64,000 bases of DNA from Roseiarcus sp963807735 (GCA_963807735.1 CAWEDI010000019.1:248001-312000), one strand, 5' to 3'; shown: positions 1 to 9,445, counted from the first letter of the stretch. The notes: generated from the letters alone by a model not told the origin. Numbers and translations: made by a program.

Positions 1-5
1 CCGCC

Positions 6-999
6 ATGTACGCGCAAATGGTCAAGACCGACGCTCCGCGCGTCAAGGCGGCCGACGAGATGAGCGAAGCGGAGCGCGCCTTTCAGGCGCGCATCGATCG
101 CGGCGAGAAGATCGAGCCGAAGGACTGGATGCCGGAGGACTACCGCCGCACCTTGATCCGCCAGATCGGACAGCACGCGCATTCCGAGATCGTCGGCCAA
201 CTGCCCGAGGGCAACTGGATCACCCGCGCCCCGAGCTTGCAGCGCAAGGCAATTCTGCTCGCCAAAGTGCAGGACGAGGCCGGCCACGGGCTTTACCTCT
301 ATTCCGCCGCGGAGACGCTCGGCGTCAGCCGTGACGAGCTGCATCGGGATGCTGCATTCCGGCCGCATGAAATATTCCTCGATCTTCAACTATCCGACTT
401 TGACCTGGGCCGACATCGGCGCGGTCGGTTGGCTGGTCGACGGCGCGGCGATCATGAACCAGGTGCCGCTGCAACGCTGCTCCTACGGCCCCTATGCGCG
501 CGCGATGGTGCGCGTCTGCAAGGAGGAGAGCTTCCACCAGCGCCAGGGCTACGATCTGATGACTAAGATGGCGCGCGGCACGCCGGAGCAGAAGGCGATG
601 GCGCAGGACGCGCTGAACCGCTTCTGGTATCCGTCGTTGATGATGTTCGGCCCCTCGGACAAGGACAGTCGTGCATTCCGCGCAGTCGATGGCGTGGCGG
701 ATCAAGATCAACACCAACGATGAGCTGCGACAGAAGTTCGTCGATCAGACCGTTCCGCAGGCGAACTATCTCGGGCTTGACAGTGCCCGACGACAAGCTG
801 AAATGGAACGAGGAGAAGCAGCGGCTACGATTTCTCCGAGCCGGATTGGGCCGAGTTCTACGCCGTCGTCCGCGGCGACGGGCCTTGCAACAGGGAGCGG
901 CTCGCCGCACGGGTGAACGCCTGGGACGACGGCGCCTGGTTCCGCGAGGGGCTGCTGGCGCACGCTCGCAAGAAGCAAACACGCCGCGAGGCGGCGTGA
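6..999 (+). pseudogene. paaA: PaaA, ring-1,2-phenylacetyl-CoA epoxidase catalytic subunit, broken by four +1 frameshifts
   Basis: PaaA is the di-iron oxygenase subunit that converts phenylacetyl-CoA to its 1,2-epoxide within the cytoplasmic PaaABCE complex. The translation matches PaaA from end to end, but it moves through frames 3, 1, 2, 3 and 1. Removing one base at about 342 (C), 670 (C), 779 (G) and 825 (C) restores one continuous protein of about 330 residues, the normal length. Ferritin-like iron-ligand motifs DEAGH and EESFH are visible in the first two segments. The gene ends at TGA 997-999. All four lesions are insertions, none lies in a long homopolymer, and the amino acids between them are fully conserved. 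That means either very recent decay or insertion-type sequencing error near a contig edge. paaB-paaE downstream are intact, which favours sequencing error. Identity is secure; functional status is not. Confidence 0.9.
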
Positions 1000-1004
1000 A
1001 ACTT

Positions 1005-1083
1005 CGTCATTGCGAGCGAAGCGAAGCAATCCAACGCTTCGCGCGCACGACGGCTGGATGGCTTCGCTGCGCTCGCCATGACG
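1005..1083. repeat. Dispersed palindromic repeat, full copy 1
   Basis: This is an imperfect 79-bp palindrome. The left arm begins CGTCATTGCGAGCGAAGCG and the right arm ends GCTGCGCTCGCCATGACG. It fills the paaA-paaB gap. A second full copy lies at 31607-31712 and a half copy at 25825-25860. The same left-arm core, (G)TCATTGCG(A/G)GCG followed by GAAGCAATCC, occurs in all of them with small changes. Such repeats are common in intergenic DNA of Hyphomicrobiales. Inside an operon it would form a strong RNA hairpin and could alter paaB-E expression relative to paaA. Confidence 0.85.
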
Positions 1084-1111
1084 GGAACGGGCGTCGCTAG
1101 AGGAAACACCC

Positions 1112-1396
1112 ATGTCCAACGAATGGCCGCTTTGGGAGGTGTTCATCCGGGGCCAGCATGGGCTCAACCATCGCCATGTCGGCTCGCTGCACGCCGCCGA
1201 CGCTGAGCAAGCGATTCGCAACGCCCGCGACGTCTACACCCGCCGCCACGAGGGCGTCAGCATCTGGGTCGTGCGCTCCAACGACATTGTCGCGTCAAGC
1301 CCGTCTGACAAGGGCCCGCTGTTCGAGCCGGCGAACGCGAAGGTCTACCGGCATCCGACGTTCTACGACATCCCCGACGAAGTGGGGCCGATGTGA
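1112..1396 (+). CDS. paaB: PaaB, phenylacetyl-CoA epoxidase subunit
   Basis: A 94-residue protein of typical PaaB length. It contains the family's N-terminal WPLWEVFIRGQHGLNHRHVG stretch, and the rest of the protein (ISIWVV-like strand, YRHPTFY near the C-terminus) also fits. PaaB is a small non-catalytic subunit that helps hold the PaaA-PaaC heterodimers and PaaE together in the epoxidase complex. The ATG follows a GAGGAAACACCC Shine-Dalgarno region. The stop overlaps the GTG start of paaC by four bases (GTGA), so the two are translationally coupled. The gap before it holds a palindromic repeat. Confidence 0.95.
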   Translation: MSNEWPLWEVFIRGQHGLNHRHVGSLHAADAEQAIRNARDVYTRRHEGVSIWVVRSNDIVASSPSDKGPLFEPANAKVYRHPTFYDIPDEVGPM

Positions 1397-2145
1397 CATC
1401 TGACCGCTTCGAATACGCCCTGCGGCTCGGCGACAACGCGCTGATCCTCTCGCATCGGCTCAGCCAATGGTGCGGCCACGGGCCGGCGCTCGAAGAGGAC
1501 ATCGCGTTGACCAATGTCGCGCTCGATCTGATTGGACAGGCGCAGTTCTGGCTCGGCCTCGCCGGCGAGTTGGAGGGCGCCGGGCGCAGCGCCGACGATT
1601 TGGCCTACAGACGCGACGCCGGCGCGTTCCGCAACGCGCTTCTGGTCGAGCGCCCGAACGGCGACTATGGTCACACGCTGATGCGCCAATATCTGTTCGA
1701 CGCCTGGCACGCCGAAGCGCTCGCCGCGCTGACGCGATCGAGCGACGTGCGCTTCGCCGAGATCGCCGCCAAGGCCGAGAAGGAGGTCGCCTACCACCTC
1801 GATCGATCCGCCGAACTGGTGATCGCGCTCGGCGACGGGACGGCGGAAAGCCACGCGCGCATGCAAGCCGCGCTCGACGCTCTGTGGAGCTACGCCGGCG
1901 AGTTGTTCGTCGGCGACGACATCGACGCCCGGCTGGCGGCGGAAGGCGCGGCGCCGGCGGCGGAGAGCCTGCGCGCGGCGTGGTCTCGGGGCACCGAAGC
2001 TGTCTTCGCCGAGGCGACCTTGACGCCGCCCGCCTCCGCGTTCGCGCACACCGGCGGCCGGCAGGGCCGCCACACCGAGGCGCTCGGCCCCCTCATCGCC
2101 GAGATGCAGTTCCTCCCGCGCGCCTACCCGGACGCGCAATGGTGA
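1393..2145 (+). CDS. paaC: PaaC, phenylacetyl-CoA epoxidase structural subunit
   Basis: A 250-residue ferritin-like protein of normal PaaC length. It shows family features such as the N-terminal YALRLGDNALILSHRLSQW and the mid-protein region ending LMRQYLFDAWH. In the known complex PaaC has the ferritin fold but does not carry the working di-iron centre; it pairs with PaaA. The GTG start lies inside the end of paaB. The 3' end overlaps paaD by seven bases. The sequence is intact, in contrast to the broken paaA upstream. Confidence 0.95.
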   Translation: MTSDRFEYALRLGDNALILSHRLSQWCGHGPALEEDIALTNVALDLIGQAQFWLGLAGELEGAGRSADDLAYRRDAGAFRNALLVERPNGDYGHTLMRQYLFDAWHAEALAALTRSSDVRFAEIAAKAEKEVAYHLDRSAELVIALGDGTAESHARMQAALDALWSYAGELFVGDDIDARLAAEGAAPAAESLRAAWSRGTEAVFAEATLTPPASAFAHTGGRQGRHTEALGPLIAEMQFLPRAYPDAQW

Positions 2146-2624
2146 CCGCGTCGCAAGTCTGGGGCTGGCTCGGCGAGATCCCCGATCCGGAAATTCCTGT
2201 GATCTCGCTGGTTGATCTCGGCGTGATCCGCGACGTGCGGTTTGACGACGACACGCTCGTCGTCGCGGTGACGCCGACCTACTCCGGATGTCCGGCGACG
2301 GCGGTCATCAACCTCGACATCGAGACCGCCTTGCGCGCCCACGGCGTCGACAAGCTGCGTCTGGAGCGGCGGCTGTCGCCGCCGTGGACGACGGCCTGGT
2401 TGAGCGACGAAGGCCGCCGCAAGCTCCGCGATTACGGCATTGCGCCACCGTCCGAAGCGGTCGCGGCGAGAATCGCGGGGCTCAAGGGGACGCCGACGGT
2501 GGCTTGTCCGCGCTGCCGCTCGACGCGCACGCGCCGCGTCAGCCAGTTCGGCTCGACGCCGTGCAAAGCCAACTACGCCTGCGAGGATTGTTTGGAGCCG
2601 TTCGATTATTTCAAGTGCATCTGA
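2139..2624 (+). CDS. paaD: PaaD, MIP18/DUF59-type iron-sulfur assembly factor for the epoxidase
   Basis: A 161-residue protein. The N-terminal DUF59/MIP18 domain (about residues 8-100) has DPEIPVISLVDLGVIRDV and the conserved Cys in YSGCPAT. The C-terminus carries a zinc-ribbon-like cluster, CPRC then CKANYACEDC and a final FKC. PaaD is required for phenylacetate degradation and is thought to mature the Fe-S or di-iron centres of the complex rather than act in catalysis. ATG 2139 is preferred because it overlaps the paaC stop and is followed directly by the family N-terminus. It is six bases from paaE. Confidence 0.93.
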   Translation: MVTASQVWGWLGEIPDPEIPVISLVDLGVIRDVRFDDDTLVVAVTPTYSGCPATAVINLDIETALRAHGVDKLRLERRLSPPWTTAWLSDEGRRKLRDYGIAPPSEAVAARIAGLKGTPTVACPRCRSTRTRRVSQFGSTPCKANYACEDCLEPFDYFKCI

Positions 2625-2630
2625 GGCGAC

Positions 2631-3704
2631 ATGGCGCGCTTCCTTCCGCTCGAAGTCACGGAAATTCGCCGCGAGACGCGCGATGCGGTGGCGGTGACGC
2701 TGCGCCCGCGCGACGAGGACCGCGCGGCGTTCGCCTTCGTCCAGGGCCAATATTTGACCTTCCGCCGCGCGTTCGACGGCGAGGAGTTGCGCCGCTGCTA
2801 TTCGATCTGCTCGGGTTTGGACGAAGGGCGCCTGAGCATCGGCGTCAAGCGGGTCGAAGGCGGCGCCGTTTCGGTCTGGATCAACGAAGCCCTCAAGGTC
2901 GGCGACGTGCTGGAGGCGTTGCCGCCGATGGGCGTGTTTCATACCCCGCTCGATCCCGCCGCGGCGCGGCGTTATCTCGCGGTGGCCGGCGGCAGCGGGA
3001 TCACGCCGATCCTGTCGATCCTGAAGACGACCTTGGCGCGCGAGCCGCGCTCGCGCTTCACGCTGATCTACGCCAACCGGCAAATTTCCTCGATCATGTT
3101 CCGCGAGGACCTCGAAGACCTGAAGAACACGCATCTCGACCGGCTGTCGATCCTGCATGTGCTGGAGAGCGACGCACAGGAGATCGACCTGTTCACCGGC
3201 CGGCTGACGGCGGAGAAATGCGCCGAGCTGTTCGCGCATTGGGTCGACGCGCGCGCGCTCGACGCCGCGTTCATCTGCGGTCCGGAGCCGATGATGCTGA
3301 CGGTCGCGGCGGCGTTGCGCGAACGCGGCCTGTCTGACGAGCAGATAAAGTTCGAGCTGTTCGCGTCCGGCCAACCCGGCCGCGCGGCGCGGCGACCGGC
3401 GGTCGCTTTGGCTCAGGCCGGCGACGCCTGCGAAGTTTCGCTGACGCTCGACGGCGCGACGCGCACGTTCTCGATGCCGCGCGTCGGCCAGAGCGTGCTC
3501 GACGCCGCGCTGGCCAACCACCTCGACGCGCCCTACGCCTGCAAGGCCGGCGTCTGCTCGACCTGCCGCGCGAAGGTGCTGCAAGGCGAGGCGGAGATGC
3601 TGGTCAACCACGCGCTTGAGGATTACGAAGTGCGGCTCGGCTACGTGTTGACCTGTCAGGCGCGGCCGGTCAGCGCGAAGCTGGTTGTGAGCTACGATCA
3701 GTAG
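2631..3704 (+). CDS. paaE: PaaE, NADPH-dependent reductase of phenylacetyl-CoA epoxidase
   Basis: A 357-residue reductase that passes electrons from NADPH through FAD and a 2Fe-2S centre to PaaA. The N-terminal ferredoxin-reductase module (residues about 1-230) has the FAD motif RRCYSICSG and the nucleotide-binding motif VAGGSGITPILSI. A C-terminal plant-type ferredoxin domain has CKAGVCSTC and a distal Cys (YVLTCQARP). Length and domain order match PaaE. It is the last gene of the paa operon here. paaK, paaJ, paaG and other pathway genes are not in the window downstream and may lie upstream of base 1. Confidence 0.95.
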   Translation: MARFLPLEVTEIRRETRDAVAVTLRPRDEDRAAFAFVQGQYLTFRRAFDGEELRRCYSICSGLDEGRLSIGVKRVEGGAVSVWINEALKVGDVLEALPPMGVFHTPLDPAAARRYLAVAGGSGITPILSILKTTLAREPRSRFTLIYANRQISSIMFREDLEDLKNTHLDRLSILHVLESDAQEIDLFTGRLTAEKCAELFAHWVDARALDAAFICGPEPMMLTVAAALRERGLSDEQIKFELFASGQPGRAARRPAVALAQAGDACEVSLTLDGATRTFSMPRVGQSVLDAALANHLDAPYACKAGVCSTCRAKVLQGEAEMLVNHALEDYEVRLGYVLTCQARPVSAKLVVSYDQ

Positions 3705-3766
3705 GAGGCTGACTTGCGCCGCTCCTGCTTCGGTGGCAACATCTCGGCGATATTGCCGGAGCGGAC

Positions 3767-6526
3767 TTGTCTCTAATAGCGATATTTGCAGCGAGGGTCG
3801 CCGTCGGCATTGCTCCGGCGGTCCTGTCGCTTGACAAAGGCGAGATGGCCGAAGCGGCGCTGAAGGTTTGCGAAGGCGCCTTCAAGGTCGGCGAGGCGGT
3901 CAAGGCCCTGCGCGAGCCCGAGCACAAGCTGCTGTCGGCGGCGCTGCGCAAGGCGGCCAAGTCGCTCGAACACGACTACAGCGAGTGGCTCACCCGCAAC
4001 AAGGGTGAGGATTTCGCAGCCGAGATCGAGAATGCCTTCGCCAGTCTCGCCGAGGTGATCGGGCGCTGCCTGCCTTCAGGCGAGAAGCTTGCAGAACTCG
4101 ACCACAATCCAGACAAGGTGGCGGCGGCGGTGTTGGAGGCGGCGCTTGTGATCCGCAGCGACGTGTTCGCCGACGGTCGGACGCGGGAATTGCTGACGAC
4201 CTGGGTCGCCTCAACCTACCGCAGCTTGCGCGCTGAGCCGAAGTTCGTCGAGACGCTTACTGGCGCCACTGAGGCGGAGATTTTGGCGCGGCTCGGCGCG
4301 ATTCGCGAAGCGCTTGCTGGCGATCGCGCGGAAACCGAGCGCCGCCATCGCGAGCAGATGGCTGCTCACGAAAAACAGGCGACGCTGCTTGAGGGTTTGC
4401 GCCTGGAAACCGCACGCAAGAACGGCGTTGACCCGGAAGTGCTGCGGCCGTTGTTCGAGCATCTCGGCATGGCGGGGTTCTCGACCGCCGAGTTGCACGA
4501 CCGCGCCCGCGAGGCCGTGACGGCGATCCTCGCCAAGGCGAGCGAGGCGCCGACGAAGACCAATTTCGGCCGCGAGATCGACGCCGTCATCGGCATTGCT
4601 CGGGCGCGTTTGTCCGCCTTGGACACGGCGGGCGCGGTAGCGATCCTTGATAGCCAGATTGACGAGGAGGAGGCCGCCTTTCGCCGCCGCCAAATCCCGC
4701 TGCTCGCCGAAAAAGTGTCAGTGCAGCGTCTCACCTACGACCGCGACGGGGCGAAGGCGACACTGAAACGGCTACTGGCGCTCGATCGGGATCAAATTCG
4801 GGGTTGGGGCGAACTGGGCGAAATAGCTCAGGAGCAGGGATCAACGGCGGAGGCACTCGAGGCGTATCGCGGCGCGGAGGCGGCGGCGCGACGGACGGGT
4901 AACGAGCGCGAACTCGCAGTGAGTCACAACAGGATCGGTGACGTCTGTGTGCGCCAAGGCATGAGCACGGAGGCGCTCAAATTCTACCGCAGGGGTCGCG
5001 AAATCGTCGAACGGCTCGCGTACGCGAACCCGAACGATGCGCAACTCCAGAACGATCTGGCGGTCTCCGACGAAAGAATTGGTAACTTGCTCCTGGAGCA
5101 GGGCATGATTGGTGATGCGGCAAACTCCTTCCGCGCATGCCTCGACGTTAGAGAGCGACTCGCTCGCGTACACCCCGAAGACCGGGAGGCTCAGCGAAAT
5201 CTCGCGATCTCCCAATTAAATTTCGGCAATATGTTTGCGCGTCAAGGCAATCTCGAAGAGGCACACCGCGCTTTTCGTTCGGCTCACCGCATCAATGAGT
5301 GGCTCGCGCGCGCTGACCCAGACGATGTTCAGGCCCAGCGATCGCTTTCGGTGACACACGAGAAGATCGGCGATATTCGAGAGCGGCAAGGCCAGCCGTC
5401 CAAAGCTTTCAAGGCGTTCAACGTCGGCCTTGATATTAGAATGAGACTCTTGGATTCTGACCCTCTCCAGGCTCAGGCGCAGCGTGACGTTTTTATTTTG
5501 CACATCAAAATCGGCGACGTTCTCGCACGTCAGGGTCGCCCGACCGAGGCTCTTCATGCGTTTCGCTCGGCACTCGACACGGCGCAGCGTCTTGCGGCCA
5601 ACGATCCCAACGATGCCGAAGCGCAAAGCGACCTCTCGTCGTCACACAATAGAATTGGAGACATTTATCTGAGTCAAGGCCAATTTGCTGAGGCCCGTAT
5701 TTGCTATCAGAAAGGGCTCGACATCAACAAGCACGTTGCTGCCGTTGACCCCGCAAACACCCAGAAGCAGCGGTATATGTTGAAATCATATGAAAGTGTC
5801 GGCTACCTCTCCGTCCGTCTGGGAGAACCGACCCAAGCACTCGCTGCATTCGACGCGGGCCGCTATATTGCCGAACGTCTTGCCCAAGCAAATCCTGCTG
5901 ACACGCGCGCGTGGCGCGACCTTTCAATATTCTATGACAACATCGGCGACGTTTTCGTTGGCTCGAGCGATTTCGCGCAGGCGCTCGAATCGTTTCGTAG
6001 GGGATGCGAAATTCGTGAGCGAATTGCTATCGAAAACCGCAGCGATGTCGGTGCCACCCGCGATCATTGGGTATCCTTGAACAAGATCGGGGACGTGTAC
6101 TTCCGCCTGGGTCAACTTCGCCAAGCGCTCGATTTCTTCCGCGCCGGTCGTCAAATCGCCGAACAGTTCGCCGTAACGAATCCCGCCGATGGCCGTTCTC
6201 AACGTGATCTCTCTGTATCGTACATCAAATGCGGAGACGTTTTGGTCCGCCACGCCAATACAAAGGAAGCATCAATAGCCTTTCGTGCGGCACACAAAAT
6301 TCGCGAAGAACTTGCTCTGAAGGATAGCAACGATGCGGAGGCCCAAAAGGACCTTATCATATCCTGCGTGAAGGTCGCCGAAGCTGCACCTGTAGAGGCC
6401 ATAACTTATCTTTTGCGCGCTCGGACGATTATTGTAATGCTGCAAAGCAAGGGCCGACTAGCGCCGCAGGACGCTCATTTCTTGCCAGAAATAGAACGCC
6501 GCCTCGCTGCAGCGCGCGCCAGCTAA
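3767..6526 (+). CDS. Large TPR-repeat protein with 48-residue units and an unfamiliar N-terminal region
   Basis: A 919-residue protein, probably cytoplasmic. No clear signal peptide is seen, although the first 20 residues are hydrophobic. Residues about 20-200 are helical and charged and resemble nothing I can name. Residues about 225-260 (GVDPEVLRPLFEHLG) look like the short helical segment that precedes TPRs in some bacterial signalling or conflict proteins; this is inference. From about residue 380 to 863 there are ten full units and one partial unit of exactly 48 residues, with consensus LSVSxxKIGDVxxRQG, EALxAFR, IxERLA and P.DAxAQR. No NACHT, TIR, caspase or kinase motif was found. The TTG start has GGAG upstream; ATG 3845 is an alternative. 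The 3' half is GC-poor for this window (26 G+C in 5641-5700 against 40 in 3841-3900). It ends tail-to-tail with uvrA, three bases apart. Confidence 0.8.
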   Translation: MSLIAIFAARVAVGIAPAVLSLDKGEMAEAALKVCEGAFKVGEAVKALREPEHKLLSAALRKAAKSLEHDYSEWLTRNKGEDFAAEIENAFASLAEVIGRCLPSGEKLAELDHNPDKVAAAVLEAALVIRSDVFADGRTRELLTTWVASTYRSLRAEPKFVETLTGATEAEILARLGAIREALAGDRAETERRHREQMAAHEKQATLLEGLRLETARKNGVDPEVLRPLFEHLGMAGFSTAELHDRAREAVTAILAKASEAPTKTNFGREIDAVIGIARARLSALDTAGAVAILDSQIDEEEAAFRRRQIPLLAEKVSVQRLTYDRDGAKATLKRLLALDRDQIRGWGELGEIAQEQGSTAEALEAYRGAEAAARRTGNERELAVSHNRIGDVCVRQGMSTEALKFYRRGREIVERLAYANPNDAQLQNDLAVSDERIGNLLLEQGMIGDAANSFRACLDVRERLARVHPEDREAQRNLAISQLNFGNMFARQGNLEEAHRAFRSAHRINEWLARADPDDVQAQRSLSVTHEKIGDIRERQGQPSKAFKAFNVGLDIRMRLLDSDPLQAQAQRDVFILHIKIGDVLARQGRPTEALHAFRSALDTAQRLAANDPNDAEAQSDLSSSHNRIGDIYLSQGQFAEARICYQKGLDINKHVAAVDPANTQKQRYMLKSYESVGYLSVRLGEPTQALAAFDAGRYIAERLAQANPADTRAWRDLSIFYDNIGDVFVGSSDFAQALESFRRGCEIRERIAIENRSDVGATRDHWVSLNKIGDVYFRLGQLRQALDFFRAGRQIAEQFAVTNPADGRSQRDLSVSYIKCGDVLVRHANTKEASIAFRAAHKIREELALKDSNDAEAQKDLIISCVKVAEAAPVEAITYLLRARTIIVMLQSKGRLAPQDAHFLPEIERRLAAARAS

Positions 6527-6529
6527 GCC

Positions 6530-9445
6530 CTACTCCGCCGCCGCCCGTTTCTTCGCCGGCCTCCTCGCCATCGCGTCCTTCAGATAAGCCCCCGTATAGC
6601 TCTGCGGGCTGCGCACGATCTGTTCCGGCGTGCCCATCGCCACGATCTCGCCGCCGGCGTCGCCGCCTTCCGGTCCCATGTCGATGATCCAGTCGGCGGT
6701 CTTCACCACTTCCAGATTGTGCTCGATGACCACCATCGTGTTGCCCTGCTCGACCAGCTCGTGCAGCACCTCCAGCAACTTCGCGACATCGTGGAAGTGC
6801 AGGCCGGTGGTCGGCTCGTCGAGAATATACAGCGTGCGGCCGGTCGAGCGCCGCGCCAGCTCCTTGGCGAGCTTCACCCGCTGCGCCTCGCCGCCCGACA
6901 AGGTCGTCGCCTGCTGGCCAACTTTCACATACGACAACCCCACCCGCTTCAGCGTCTCCATCTTGTCGCGGATCGACGGCACCGCCTTGAACAGCTCCGC
7001 CGCCTCCTCGACCGTCATGTCGAGCACGTCGGCGATCGACTTGTCCTTGTAGCGCACCTCCAGCGTCTCGCGATCGTAGCGCTTGCCTTTGCAGACGTCG
7101 CAGGTGACGTAGACGTCGGGCAAAAAGTGCATCTCGATCTTGATGACGCCGTCGCCCTGACACGCTTCGCAGCGGCCGCCCTTGACGTTGAACGAGAACC
7201 GCCCCGGTTGATAGCCGCGTTGCTTCGCCTCGGGCAGGCCAGCGAACCAGTCGCGGATCGGCGTGAACGCGCCGGTGTAGGTCGCCGGGTTGGAGCGCGG
7301 CGTGCGGCCGATCGGCGATTGGTCGATCTCGATCACCTTGTCGATCTGATCGAGCCCCTCGATGCGGTCGTGCGGCGCCGGCGGGTCGCTGGCGCCGTTG
7401 AGCTGGCGGGCGACGGATTTGTAAAGCGTGTCGATGGTCAGCGTCGATTTGCCGCCGCCGGAGACGCCGGTCACGCAGGTGAACAAGCCCAACGGGATCG
7501 AGGCGGTGACGTTCTTGAGATTGTTGCCGCGCGCGCCGACGATCTTCAATTCGCGCCCCGCCTCGGCCTTGCGGCGCTTAGCCGGAATCGCGACGAAACG
7601 CTCACCGGTGAGATAATGTCCGGTCAGCGAATTGGGGTTGGCCTTGATCGCGTCCGGCGTCCCTTCCGCGACGATCTCGCCGCCATGCACGCCGGCGCCG
7701 GGGCCGATGTCGACGACATAGTCGGCGGCCAGGATCGCGTCCTCGTCATGCTCGACGACGATCACGGTGTTGCCGAGCTCGCGCAGGCGGCGCAGCGTGT
7801 CGAGCAGCCGCGCGTTGTCACGCTGATGCAGTCCGATCGACGGCTCGTCGAGCACGTAAAGCACGCCGGTCAGCCCCGAACCGATCTGCGAGGCGAGCCG
7901 GATGCGCTGGCTCTCGCCGCCCGACAGCGTGCCCGAGGCGCGGGAAAGGTTCAGATAATCGAGACCGACGTCGCGCAGAAAGGTAAGCCGGTCGCCGATC
8001 TCCTTGAGGATGCGGCTCGCGATCTCGTTGCGCTTGGCGTCGAGCTTTTGCGGCAGCGCCTTGGCCCACTCGACCGCTTGCTTCACGGAAAGCTCGCTGA
8101 TCTGCCCGATATGCGCGCCGTCGATCTTGACCGCCAGCGCCTCGGGCTTCAGCCGGTAGCCATGGCAGGCGTCGCAGGGCGTCGCGGTCATGAAGCGCTG
8201 GATTTCCTCGCGCGACCACTCGCTCTCGGTCTCCTTGTAGCGGCGCTCCAGATTGTTGATGACGCCCTCGAACGGCTTCCGCACCTCATAGGCGCGCATC
8301 CCGTCGTCATAGGAGAATCGGACCTCTTCGCCGTTGGAGCCGAACAGGATCGCATCACGCGCCTTCTCCGGCAGCTCCGACCACGGCTTGTCGAGCCGGA
8401 ACTTGTAGTGCTGGCCAAGCGCCTCCAGCGTCTGTAAATAGTACGGCGAGCTTGACTTCGCCCACGGCGCGACGGCGCCCCGCTTCAGCGTCAGCTTCGG
8501 GTCGGGAACGACCAGCGCCGGATCAACTTTGAGATTGCTGCCGAGGCCGCCGCAGACGGGACAGGCGCCGAACGGATTGTTGAACGAGAACAGCCGCGGC
8601 TCGATCTCCGGAATCGTGAAGCCCGACACAGGGCAGGCGAATTTGGCGGAGAACAGGATGCGCTCCGGCGCCTTGCCTTTCGCGGCGTCGGCGAATTCGG
8701 CGAACGCCAGCCCATCGGCGAGTTCGAGCGCGGTCTCGAAACTTTCGGATAGCCGGCTGGCGATGTCGGGGCGAACAACCAAGCGGTCGACCACCACCTC
8801 GATATCGTGCTTGAGTTTCTTGTCGAGCGCCGGCGCGTCGGCGATCTCGTAGAATTCGCCGTCGATTTTCAGGCGTTGGAAGCCGCGTTTCATGAACTCG
8901 GCGATCTCCTTGCGATACTCGCCCTTGCGGCCGCGCACGACCGGCGCGAGCAGATAAAGCCGCGTGCGCTCCGGCAGCGCCAGCACGCGGTCGACCATCT
9001 GGCTCACCGTCTGGCTCTCGATCGGCAAGCCGGTCGCCGGCGAATAGGGAATGCCGACGCGCGCCCACAGCAGGCGCATGTAGTCGTGGATTTCCGTGAC
9101 CGTGCCGACGGTCGAGCGTGGGTTCTTCGAGGTCGTCTTCTGCTCGATGGCGATAGCCGGGGACAGGCCGTCGATCTGGTCGACGTCGGGCTTCTGCATC
9201 ATCTCGAGAAACTGCCGCGCGTAGGCCGACAGCGACTCGACATAGCGCCGTTGGCCCTCGGCGTAGATCGTGTCGAACGCGAGCGAGGATTTGCCGGAGC
9301 CGGAAAGGCCGGTGAACACGACGAGCTTGTCGCGGGGGATCGTCAGATCGACGTTCTTCAGATTGTGCTCGCGCGCGCCGCGAATGACGATCGCCCGGCC
9401 GTCGAAGGCCGGGGATCGCATCAACTTCGTGGGCTTGTTCGGCAT
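6530..9445 (-). CDS. uvrA: UvrA, excinuclease ABC subunit A
   Basis: A 971-residue ABC-type ATPase that recognises DNA lesions and loads UvrB in nucleotide excision repair. Both Walker A motifs are visible (GLSGSGKSSLAFDT near the N-terminus, GVSGGGKSTLTIDT in the second half). Two ABC signatures (LSGGESQRIRLA and LSGGEAQRVKLA) and the zinc-finger cysteines CPVCGG, CDACHG, CEACQG and CDVCKG are also present. Length is normal. The C-terminus ends in a short basic/Ala tail. The gene is divergent from ssb and has a GTTC-N7-GTTC LexA box 67 bp upstream of its ATG in its own orientation, so it is expected to be SOS-induced. Confidence 0.98.
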   Translation of the reverse strand: MPNKPTKLMRSPAFDGRAIVIRGAREHNLKNVDLTIPRDKLVVFTGLSGSGKSSLAFDTIYAEGQRRYVESLSAYARQFLEMMQKPDVDQIDGLSPAIAIEQKTTSKNPRSTVGTVTEIHDYMRLLWARVGIPYSPATGLPIESQTVSQMVDRVLALPERTRLYLLAPVVRGRKGEYRKEIAEFMKRGFQRLKIDGEFYEIADAPALDKKLKHDIEVVVDRLVVRPDIASRLSESFETALELADGLAFAEFADAAKGKAPERILFSAKFACPVSGFTIPEIEPRLFSFNNPFGACPVCGGLGSNLKVDPALVVPDPKLTLKRGAVAPWAKSSSPYYLQTLEALGQHYKFRLDKPWSELPEKARDAILFGSNGEEVRFSYDDGMRAYEVRKPFEGVINNLERRYKETESEWSREEIQRFMTATPCDACHGYRLKPEALAVKIDGAHIGQISELSVKQAVEWAKALPQKLDAKRNEIASRILKEIGDRLTFLRDVGLDYLNLSRASGTLSGGESQRIRLASQIGSGLTGVLYVLDEPSIGLHQRDNARLLDTLRRLRELGNTVIVVEHDEDAILAADYVVDIGPGAGVHGGEIVAEGTPDAIKANPNSLTGHYLTGERFVAIPAKRRKAEAGRELKIVGARGNNLKNVTASIPLGLFTCVTGVSGGGKSTLTIDTLYKSVARQLNGASDPPAPHDRIEGLDQIDKVIEIDQSPIGRTPRSNPATYTGAFTPIRDWFAGLPEAKQRGYQPGRFSFNVKGGRCEACQGDGVIKIEMHFLPDVYVTCDVCKGKRYDRETLEVRYKDKSIADVLDMTVEEAAELFKAVPSIRDKMETLKRVGLSYVKVGQQATTLSGGEAQRVKLAKELARRSTGRTLYILDEPTTGLHFHDVAKLLEVLHELVEQGNTMVVIEHNLEVVKTADWIIDMGPEGGDAGGEIVAMGTPEQIVRSPQSYTGAYLKDAMARRPAKKRAAAE

